Source: Ichthyophonus hoferi
Taxonomy: Eukaryota; Opisthokonta; Ichthyosporea; Ichthyophonida; Ichthyophonidae
Direction of reading: 5' to 3'
Length of the DNA: 28,972 nucleotides
NCBI GenBank assembly: GCA_002751075.1
Contig: NAOQ01000743.1
Span: 1,208 to 30,179, forward strand
This document shows positions 20,721 to 28,972 of this stretch, piece after piece (positions within the stretch are counted from its first letter, which is position 1; every line of letters begins with the position of its first letter). A model generated the notes under the pieces. The model was not told the origin of the DNA. It saw only the letters and a program-made list of their open reading frames with translations, and ran no database searches. The position numbers and the translations under genes were made by a program.

Positions 20721-23086
20721 TCAATGTATTGTATTGTATAGATTTGTAAACAAATTAACCAGGCCCCATCCCCATTGCTCCATCATTGCCACCTCTTTCG
20801 GTGATAGAGTACTAATTGCATTTGATTTCTCGGCGGGATCCATACTTAAGTCGTATGCGACATTTTCCTACAACCCGCAAACACAAACCTCTCTGTTTTG
20901 TTTTTCACCTCCCCTAGATATGTTTCGCTAAAAAGAGAACTAATTACTACTCTTTCTAATTCATTGTGACTTAGCAACAACTTGCCAATGCCATGCAGCC
21001 ATAACCTACCTTCAGGCATACCAATCATATCGATAATGATAGGCATGATATCCACATTGTTACCCGCTCTCTCCATGATAGTCCATGATGTTTTGTATCC
21101 ATCCAAGGGACAAATTTTTTTTTTTATAAAAAAAAAGGTATATTTAGCAATTGGTTATGAAGGGGATCCTCCTCATTAAAATCTGTGCCATGCTCTTCAA
21201 CGGGATAGCCGTGGTCACCCATGATGAATGGTATCATCCAGTATGCCCTCTGCTTTCAGCTTATCTTTAAATGCAATTACCTGTGCATCCACATAACTGG
21301 CGAATATAACCTTGCGCTTATCAACCTCGTTAAAAAACACTGCATTGCTTAAGTCGGGTTCCACATATGAGTCTGTGTTAGCAAATGGATGATGGGAGCT
21401 AACTGTATATTGTTTACTGAAAAACGGTATGCTGTTTCTGTGCATAGCCATAGGATCTTCAGCTAACACTTTCAGCGCTACCTCATCACGAAAGCTCCAC
21501 GATAAGTCTGGTTGCTCTTTAATGTGGAGCATGTTCGGTCTCTGTTAGTGGTGCCTCCAGCTCAACACCTGGTCAAATCCGTAAGCAAGTAGAAACTTTT
21601 CCCAGTTATCCCAACGTGTATCCACCGCTGACTGGAATCGTGTATCATAACCCATTGCCCTCAAGGCCTGGGGGCGGCCGGTCATAGGTATATCAACATG
21701 GTTAGTAATGCAGTAGCATCAAGTATTGGCAAGCTACCAAACATGACAAATGGGATGTTTTGGCTGGTTTGTACACTGTTAGAAAAGAAGTTGCTGTACA
21801 ATGCACTCTGCTTGCTCAGAGATTCAAGATTGGGGGTGAGACTAGGGCTCTTTATGGACTTTTGTATGGGATTGAGGACGCCAACGTCAGCCACTTTAAA
21901 TGCTTCCAAACAAAGAATAAGAACATTGTAAGTCTTGCCCGACCGGAAACCAGGTATATCAAATATTTTTGCTTCTTTAAAATCTGGTGTTTTCTGAACT
22001 AATGGAGAGTTAGAGGTGGCAATGTTCTCTTGTGTGTATATTTCTGTTGGTCCAAACAGATTCCGACCATTCATTTCCTCAGGAAGGAACTTGATATCGC
22101 GGATTGGGTTAAACACCCAGTAAAAGTTATTTACCTGTGCCAACAGTCGGTATGTGCCGCTGTTCAGCGTTTGTTGTATAATCACAGGACCCATCCAGTA
22201 CGTTGCAGTCACCGCAATTAGCAAGGTGCCAGCAACAAAACTTAAAAGGCAGAAAGCACATACGATTCGCCCCCTAAGGCTTAGACACTGGACAAGTTTA
22301 AGCCAAAACATAGCTAAAAATAAACAAGCAATAACGGAAATTGCATATAGAGAAAACATGACAACTGGATTAGACAGAGTAAAAGGAATTTTGGCTGCCT
22401 CTGCCTTGAAGGAGTCCATGCCTGTACGGGCTAAATTACCAAAAATTCCTAGATAGGTTTTAACAAGTCTTTGTTTGCTTAGGTGTATATAAAGAGCAAG
22501 ATCTACTACACACCATAAAGTACTGATGAAGAAGACTGCACCATTATTTTTGGTGCAGAATATGTAGAACAATAAACGTGTAGTAAACAAACGTAATAAA
22601 TAATAAATAGCTGATAGATTTATATTCAGCAACAACATTGAGTGCTTTGTTCATGATAAACATGCCTAAAAGGCCCATTGCGAGAATGCTAATATCTTGT
22701 GTTATTCCACAAAAACTGCCCCAGTATCAATAAAATGGTGGAGCCCTAAGATCTTGAAACATATGTATTAACAAATATATACAGGAAATGGCGGGTATAA
22801 AAGCAATAATCAATACCACCACAACCCAGTGTATCCACCAATACCTTAAACGTCTGACTCGGTCAGAAGTAAGTAGGACATAGGAATGATTCAAACCAAT
22901 GTCTCGAGTATTATTTGTGAAATCCCACTTTGAATCTCGATGGCTCATATACTCTTGATAAGCTGTATCTTCAAGTATGAGGCTATGCGACGAGGCGGTG
23001 GTCAGGTTTTCCTTATCTTGGACAAGATCTGTATTGGACTCTATGGATATTTCCTGGTTGGTCTCAATATATCGTGTTTGTAACAT
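20721..23086 (-). pseudogene. Broken bacterial-type membrane sulfatase / LtaS-like phosphoglycerol transferase
   Basis: An ATG at 23084-23086 opens a gene whose family features appear in order on one strand. About five hydrophobic segments lie between 22830 and 22180 (for example WVVVVLIIAFIPAISCIYLL). Then come NVLILCLEAF with the metal-binding Glu (21904-21906), TPNLESLSKQ, catalytic Thr in VQTSQN (21766-21768), a SLP block, ALRAMGYDT, the substrate-site His in SSHHPF (21389-21394), GDHG (21208-21219), NVDIMPIIIDMIG and C-terminal DLSMDPAEKSN before TGA at 20721-20723. This is the layout of LtaS/COG1368 enzymes, alkaline phosphatase superfamily, about 780 residues. The frame is broken by an in-frame TGA at 22727-22729 and shifts near 22550, 21690, 21225, 21120 and 20860; several adjoin short homopolymers. 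No introns. The family is mainly bacterial, so horizontal transfer then decay is likely; base-calling errors are the alternative. Confidence 0.72.
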
Positions 23087-23614
23087 ATTGAACAGTATAG
23101 TATAGTAAAGATACCATTATAATGTGTTCTAGTTCTCAATATACATATGTTGAAAGATCTCTAACCGCAGATGAATAAGTAGGTTTGATCGAAACCCAGA
23201 TAATAAGTAATCAATGATTGCGGCTCAAGATTAGTTAGTTGCATAATGATTTAATTACATAGTATTTTTCAACCTGACAAATTGAATTGCCACTACATAA
23301 TATGTGAGCAGTTACACCAAGTATAAATGTAAACTGCAATAACTAATAAATGCGCTGGTCGCCCACACGTATGTGACTCCCGGTACACCCGGGTATGAGC
23401 GGCAATCCCGCATGCCTGTGTACATGTACACTCTACCCTTATGGGCAAATAAAAATACGTTTGTGACACACAAAACTTTGCATTCATTTATTATTTGTTG
23501 AACAAACATTATAATATATATATATGTAGTGGTCTTAATATTCAACACTCAATTGGCTACCCTGAAGCCTGCGGACCAATCGCTAAAACTATACAGTTTG
23601 CTATAACAGATATA
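23087..23614. other. Upstream flank of the broken sulfatase gene
   Basis: AT-rich; holds the second CCCGGG repeat copy and a short TA run near 23516-23524. Overlapping short frames here look like noise. Confidence 0.4.
23379..23422 (-). repeat. GC-rich dispersed repeat with CCCGGG, copy 2
   Basis: On the minus strand: ACAGGCATGCG, then CATACCCGGGTGTACCGGG. It matches 20001-20035 apart from an insertion of about 8 bases. Confidence 0.5.
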
Positions 23615-24245
23615 GTCACGGGACTACTGCCATTGGCTAATTTAATTTTGATCGATCATTTTAGGCATGCGATAAAAAGCACAATATATAGATCGATAAC
23701 ATCTGGAGAGCCACGTGTGGCAACATGTGTGCTTAAATATCAAATGATTAATAGTAATTAAAATAGCCACGATCATTCTTCACTAACTAGTCTATACTTG
23801 AACATATCTGTTCTAAATATATATAATTAGCAATATTATGCAATGAATTAATTAATTAATCCCTAACACTTACAAACCGATTGTAGCTTCATTGAGAACT
23901 CTTGAATATTCATATGGAAGCTGAGATACATCAACACTATATAAAGAAATACCAAAATGATTAAATATTCCTGTTTTAACACTCCCCCCTTGGCCCAGGC
24001 GGATATCTCACCTAGGGCATAAAAAATATGGAAAAGGAGTATGAAAAGAACATGGTGACTACCTGGCTGTAGGCTTGAGACTCACTAAATGAACTAAATA
24101 ATTCCTAATGACATTCAGAAGGGACTGTGGCGTGGCACCGAAAGTACAAAAAACAGAAAAGAGTTGACCCAACTGTACGCTAAATGTTCCAGTTTGCTCT
24201 GGCTCTGGCTCTGGTTCTGGATCCGACTCTAGTTCCACTAGATTG
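23615..24245 (-). mobile_element. LTR-like repeat family R1, copy d
   Basis: Starts with the GCCATTGGCTAATTTAATTTTGAT block and has an LTR-like part ending CCTGTTTTAACA at 23981. Directly after it comes a C-rich run (a G-rich polypurine tract on the minus strand), then the GGCCCAGGCGGAT, CATGGTGACTAC and GGCTCT (24195-24229) blocks. Broken; diverged from copies b and c. Confidence 0.6.
24195..24229. repeat. GGCTCT hexanucleotide array
   Basis: Third array of this unit, at the same place in R1 copy d as in copies b and c. Confidence 0.75.
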
Positions 24246-24465
24246 CACCACCTATTTTTCTAGACGACATATGTAATAATAATTGCTAATGTATAATATT
24301 ATTAAATGATTATAGCTATATATGAAAATATCTAAATTAATTACAGATACCTGTTTTAACACCCCTTGGCCTATGCGGATTATTTTACCTAGGTCATAAA
24401 AACATGAAAAGGGAATATAAAAAAATCGTAACATGGTGACTACTTAACTGTAGGCTTGCGGCTCA
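24246..24465 (-). mobile_element. LTR-like repeat family R1, copy e (partial)
   Basis: A partial copy directly abutting copy d: LTR-like AT-rich part to 24361 (CCTGTTTTAACA), then CCCCTTGGCCTATGCGG and ACATGGTGACTACTTAACTG blocks. It stops where the minisatellite begins. Confidence 0.6.
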
Positions 24466-24654
24466 CTATAGTATAATAGTAGGATAATAGAATAGTATAG
24501 TAGTAGGATAGTAGGATAGTATATTAGTAGGATAGTAGGAAAGTAGGATAATATAGTAGTGGGATAGCAAGATAGTACAATAGTAGAATAGTAGAATAGT
24601 ATGATAGTAGAATAGTAGGATGGTAGGATAGTAAGATAGTAAGATAGTATAATA
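24466..24654. repeat. AGTAGGAT minisatellite
   Basis: Imperfect repeats of AGTAGGATAGTA/AATAGTAGGAT with a period near 10. It abuts R1 copy e, so it may have grown from the element's end. Confidence 0.85.
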
Positions 24655-25506
24655 TGTTTAACATCTCGTTTAGTCTACTGTGTACTGCAGTATGGTAGGT
24701 AAAGTTAAAGGATTCCTACTACATCAATCCTAATTATACAGGGTGGGGTTAGTGTAGATAAATCACATATTAGTTGAATGTCATTTGTTATATTTTAAAG
24801 AAAGAAAAAAAAATATACATGACTAAGTAGACTTTCATTCGAGGATATAGAGGGGAGAGAGAGTGGGAGAGTGGGAAGGGGTACGGAAGAGGTGTGGTTA
24901 AAAAAAAATATTTTAAAACGGAAAGAATGGAGTTGGGCCAATGTTTTTATTGGTATATGATTTTGTGTCTAATTCCCCCCTGAGATCAGCAAAGGGAAAC
25001 CTTTTATTATGTAGGAGTATATTTCTTTATTAGAATAACAGAGATAATAAAAACACTGGTGCAACTAAATAGGGATGAACATATATGTTACACAGACATT
25101 CCTTACGATATTAACATAATGATTTAAATTAATATATATAAGTAAATAATAACTGCTTTGAATGCTCATGCAAACTAGAAAAGCACGCAAGGCGTGGAAC
25201 GTTATGGGATATAAAGCGAAAGTGTGTTAAATACAAAAGGGGGGAGTAGATAAATTATGGAATAGAGTACAGATGTGGTTGTTTTAGACCCAATAATTAT
25301 GTAGGAGCAATACATGTGAATAAACTAAAGAATTATTGGGTTAGACAGGTTGGTTTGTAAATAGAAGTAATGGTATTCAGGTGTGTATGAGAGTATACAG
25401 TTGCAGGTATGTATCTTAAAATATTTTTCCCGCAAGTTTATGATCGGTCTTGGTAGAAACATAAATTTAACACGCCAGTGATTGGTTGGGTATAATGCAG
25501 ACATAC
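24655..25506. other. Spacer downstream of the ATM-like exon
   Basis: Contains purine-rich GAGAGAGAGTGGGAG near 24853-24880 and frequent stops. On the minus strand I looked for a following exon of the ATM-like gene and found none. Confidence 0.45.
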
Positions 25507-25692
25507 CGGCCAGGTAACCTTCATGGCTAGCTCATCAGCCTCCTGGCGTGCCCCTAGGGTATGGCTGCCCAACAAGTCCCTGAACTCATTGGTGGGCAGC
25601 CATTCTGACAGGTCCTTCAGGGCATTGGCCCGTTCAGTTTGTTTTCTATCGCCTATCCGGTCCACCAAAAGGCAAAGATCTTGGTTTCTCAT
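25507..25692 (-). CDS. First coding exon resembling the N-terminus (TAN region) of ATM-type PI3K-like kinases
   Basis: A 62-codon exon from ATG at 25690-25692 to a GTATGT donor after 25507, phase 0. It begins MRNQDLCLLVDRIGDRKQ and continues TERANALKDLSEWLPTNEF. Spacing and residues recall the start of ATM/Tel1 proteins, where a DLL...L..D.ATER.....F motif (TAN) serves telomere and DNA-damage signalling. The remainder (LLGSHTLGARQEADELAMK) is helical and consistent with a HEAT-like solenoid start. No second exon is recognisable to the left, so either the next intron is long or this is an isolated duplicate. The assignment rests on one motif seen by eye. Confidence 0.5.
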
Positions 25693-26865
25693 TTTAAAAA
25701 CTTGGAATGCATCTAGGATGTTGGATTAAGTATTTCTTTAATAAATATAATTATATATGAGTAGTAAGAGGAGAGAGTGGGGCCCCCTAAACAATCCATC
25801 AGAGTTAAGTATTTATGACTATGCTATAAGAGCAAAATAATAGACGTTATATATGCAAAGGTGTAAAAGGACAGGAGGTACGGGCCCCTAGCTACACATA
25901 CTAATTTGTAACTATTGATAATAATAGGAATAAATGTATATAGTATACATATATAGGTAGGTAGTACGCCAGATCCTTTGTTGACTCATTGCAATTTTTA
26001 GATGTTTCCTGAAGCTATAAGGCTAAGGGGATTGACATATAAACCAATCTACTCTATGGAGACCCAAGGCAACCTTAGGAACTCGTTATGTAGTAGTTTC
26101 ATTGCACTATTATTAAATTAATTATTCTAAACTAATTTTCATTAAATGATAAGCGGCTGATGTGGTTATATAATTTTTTATTTATTTGTGAATAGTAGAG
26201 AGCTTTTTAATAAAAATAAAAATAAAAATTTATACTTCTATCTCTATTTGTAGCCATTCATTCGAGCTATGTAATAACATTAACAAGAGTCAGATATTCT
26301 ACATAATTCCATTGTTTTGAATTTATTACCACCTCATTAGTAGCCAATGACATGTATCTTTTGATGATTGACGAGTCAACTGACCTGTATTAAGAACTTA
26401 TAATGGCGTTGAGCTATTAATTAGTACATACTTGTGGGAGTGGGGGAGAGAGTTGAGTGCTTTTCATTATAAAGTGCATGATTAAGCATTAATATTAGAG
26501 ATTACTATGCTGTTAGGTCAAGTTGTCTATGACTTGTTCAATAACAACATTCTTCCAAAAAAAAAAAAAACTACTCAATTACTTGTTCTTTGTTTGTATG
26601 CACTAAACGTCTTGTCCCATCCTATACAATATCTGAATTGATGAAGCTACCAAAAATACAAGGGTTGGAATGCGATGCTTAATGAAGTTATTTTATTGAT
26701 TATGTGAGTAATGATTAGATCCTTAGATCACTACTTGATATATTATTGGCCACTAAACAGGTAAGATAGGGACGTCTTAGTTTAGGTAGGCAATAGATGT
26801 TGGTTCTGATGTCAACTTGATTGCAATCTCGTCAGATCAGACTAATGATTCCCACTAATATACTT
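25693..26865. other. Spacer between the two orphan exons
   Basis: AT-rich. I searched the minus strand for the proline-rich and SH3 exons expected after the cortactin-like exon and saw none. An A run lies at about 26559-26571. Confidence 0.4.
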
Positions 26866-26940
26866 TTTTATCTTCCAACTAGGAACTTTAAACTTTAATA
26901 TGTAATTCATCAAAATATTCAATCAAAACCAAAAACAAAA
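26866..26940 (+). repeat. Inverted repeat, left copy
   Basis: About 75 bases whose reverse complement recurs at 28025-28098, around 80-85% alike by eye. Shared core: TCATCAAAATATTCAAT. The pair brackets about 1.1 kb that includes the cortactin-like exon. Confidence 0.7.
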
Positions 26941-27351
26941 GATAAGATAAAAACAATAAGGCCACTCATATATTGAATTAAAAACTTAGCTAACAATTAA
27001 TACAAATTATTTGTTAGTTGTTAGCTTAATTTTATCTTTTCAAAGTTAAACATTTATCTCAAAGAAATACAAAAAAACTCGATTTATTTGTTTGTTTCTA
27101 ATTTGCCTCTTGATTAGTTTGACCAAGTATTAATTTAAGAATGAATCAGTGTTGGAACTTAAATGTTATAATTACATTATAATTGAGAATAACACTGGTT
27201 AACAGCTCACGATTGGCTGAGAAAGACCGACAAAAATTTACACAAGATATTAGAACCAATCATAATGGTCACATTGTTTTTAATAGGATGTTGATCTAAC
27301 TTCTTATTATCGCCCTGTTGGTGATAACTGAAGGTCTAGTTCCTACTATAC

Positions 27352-27472
27352 CTGCTCCCTCTCCTCCTTGGCCTTGGCTGCACGTACCCTCCTCTCCACC
27401 TCTATTCTCTTACGTTCTTCTTCTTCCTTGTTTACCCCCATAGACTCAAACCTTGAACGAATATTAGCCTTG
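27352..27472 (-). CDS. Internal exon resembling the helical region of cortactin
   Basis: A 121-base exon between a TTCACAG acceptor and a CAG/GTATAG donor. It supplies the last base of one codon and then 40 codons, starting KANIRSRFESMG and continuing into an Arg/Lys/Glu-rich helix ending AAKAKEEREQ. This matches the part of animal cortactin after the actin-binding repeats (NIRANFENLAKEKEQED-like, then an acidic/basic helix) before the proline-rich and SH3 region. Cortactin promotes Arp2/3-driven branched actin assembly at the cell cortex. No neighbouring exons of the gene are visible, so it may be one exon with long introns or a lone duplicated exon. Similar charged helices occur in other actin-binding proteins. 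Confidence 0.55.
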
Positions 27473-27580
27473 CTGTGAAATGTTCATTAAATATTGGTAA
27501 TAATAGAAATAATAACAGACCTACGGCCCCATTATTATAACTACATATCAGCTGACAGTGAACCTACATGTATACACAAA

Positions 27581-27733
27581 TATGTAGGATAGTATATAAC
27601 CTATTATATTGGTTAGTATATAGGATAGTGTATAGGATAGTATATAGGTTAGTATATAGGATATTATAAATGATAGTGTATAGGATAGGATATATGATAT
27701 TATATAGGATACTATAGAGGATAATATATACCT
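27581..27733. repeat. ATAGGATAGTAT minisatellite
   Basis: Imperfect 12-base repeats of TATAGGATAGTA with variants. The open frame spanning it (27548-27745) is an artefact. The unit resembles the one at 24466-24654. Confidence 0.85.
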
Positions 27734-28024
27734 AAACACAAACAAATATATTTTTCAATTGATATAAAGTAAAACATTTTCAGCGAATCATTTCACAAGA
27801 CATATGTTTTAAATAATACAGCCCACTATTTCTTTTACTTTATTTATTTTTAATTTTTAATTGTATGTAGTAATAAACAATATATTGGGCAAACCCAGTT
27901 TACAAGCATTACTGTATTGCCAATTGATGATACTTATCCTATAGAGCAATGAAAGAGTGGACAGAATAGACAGAATAGACAGATATGATTGGGTGAAAGG
28001 GAGGGGGAAGGAGGGAGAGTTGCC

Positions 28025-28098
28025 TTTGTTTTTGGTTTTTATTGAATATTTTGATGAAACACATAGTAAAGTTTAAAGTTCCTATTTGGGAGATAAAC
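28025..28098 (-). repeat. Inverted repeat, right copy
   Basis: Partner of 26866-26940 in opposite orientation. Sequence inside and outside the two copies does not match, so clear terminal-repeat boundaries are not established. Confidence 0.7.
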
Positions 28099-28972
28099 AG
28101 ATATAGCAATAACACGGTACATGAGATTCAAAATACTGACGCCCATAATATATATCTATATGTCCTTACTCGAACATATTGAACATAAACACACGTTAAA
28201 GCACATTGCGCCTCTACGTTCCAATGATATTTCTGTTGTTAGTTTAAGCTCCTCACATTGCGCCATTTTATTGGTTAATTTAATCCAGTCTTAATTAATT
28301 GAAGTTAAAGCTCATTAAATAGTTAGCGGTGCAATACTTATAAATAGATAATTTTATTCGACAAATTTTATTCGATAAATTTAAACTCACTATAAATATA
28401 TTAGTATCTGTATTGGTCAGAGGTTCTGCCATAATTTTACCATAGATCACATTAATCTATCCTCTACACTTTTATACTTAGCTTTAAAAATTCCCATTGG
28501 AGCTCATTTTTCATTTTTTTTTTTGTTAATGGTCTCTAGAACAAAATTTGAAAATATTGAACTGTATCTAGTATCTAGACCAACAACATGAGTATGGGTC
28601 TAGTTTAATTGGCAATCATGTCTTTTATATAAATTTTATTACTTTGGCAGTACATCACTTATTAATAGATGCTTTTATGGCAGTTCAAATATCATCATTT
28701 ATATATATAGACTACAAGCCAGTCTAATGATTTGTCCGGACTTTAAGCTTAGGAATTTCATTTTAATATTTGGATATAGGAATATATACTTGGAAACTAA
28801 TCTAGTTATAAGTTGTCCGAAATATGTTATGACTATCCTGGTTAATGCATCTCACACTATGGGTCGTATAAACTTTACTATATCATTTCGTACATAGATT
28901 AACCAAAATTTTAATAATAAGTGCACCAAGGCGGCCATTGGTTAATCACATATCCCTAATCACAGTAGATTC
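28099..28972. other. Right-hand AT-rich end, no gene seen
   Basis: Several ATTGG/CCAAT boxes (near 28271, 28413 and 28936) and frequent stops on both strands. No exon recognised. Confidence 0.45.

Noticed and set aside
27548-27745. Ile/Ser/Tyr-rich 65-codon minus-strand frame resembling a membrane protein
   Set aside because: Generated entirely by the ATAGGATAGTAT minisatellite.
1-28972. CRISPR array, tRNA or rRNA genes
   Set aside because: No regularly spaced identical repeats, tRNA B-box with cloverleaf, or rRNA-like sequence was seen; the host is eukaryotic.

Overview
This window is AT-rich, intron-bearing eukaryotic DNA. Two single exons look animal: one resembles the region of cortactin after its actin-binding repeats, the other the TAN-motif N-terminus of ATM-type kinases. 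Introns are short (77-391 bases, GT..AG), CCAAT boxes are frequent, and degraded LTR retrotransposons are dense. A small-genome invertebrate such as a sponge would fit, but that is an inference. Exon structures were assembled by eye from splice signals and reading-phase agreement.

Layout. 34-2092 (+): last six exons of a host gene that enters from the left; all phases agree. The product is not recognised; it has a basic tail with a PP1-docking-like KVTF and several CDK-type sites. 2487-5786 (-): decayed Ty1/copia element with recognisable reverse transcriptase pieces. 5837-6815: a diverged direct duplication. 6816-9169: AT-rich, no gene seen. 9202-10215 (-): intronless, intact Ser/Thr protein kinase, the best-supported gene here. 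10571-10827 (-): two-exon mini-gene for a 59-residue helical protein. 10834-13640: nothing convincing. 13640-18060: several copies of a second LTR-like family, plus weak gene remnants at 14740-15030 and 15449-16042. 18252-19324: second fossil related to the copia element. 19588-20200 (+): coding-like stretch with a PCNA-binding (PIP) motif of degron type. 20721-23086 (-): broken gene for a bacterial-type membrane sulfatase/lipoteichoic-acid-synthase-like enzyme. 23615-24470: more LTR-like repeats, then a minisatellite. 25507-25692 (-): ATM-like first coding exon. 27352-27472 (-): cortactin-like exon lying between a pair of inverted repeats.

No operon-like cooperation is expected. The most unusual item is the sulfatase: its active-site motifs occur in the family's order but are spread over shifted frames, suggesting a horizontally acquired gene that has decayed, or a living gene damaged by sequence errors. 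The ATM-like and cortactin-like exons are good exons whose partner exons I could not find nearby.
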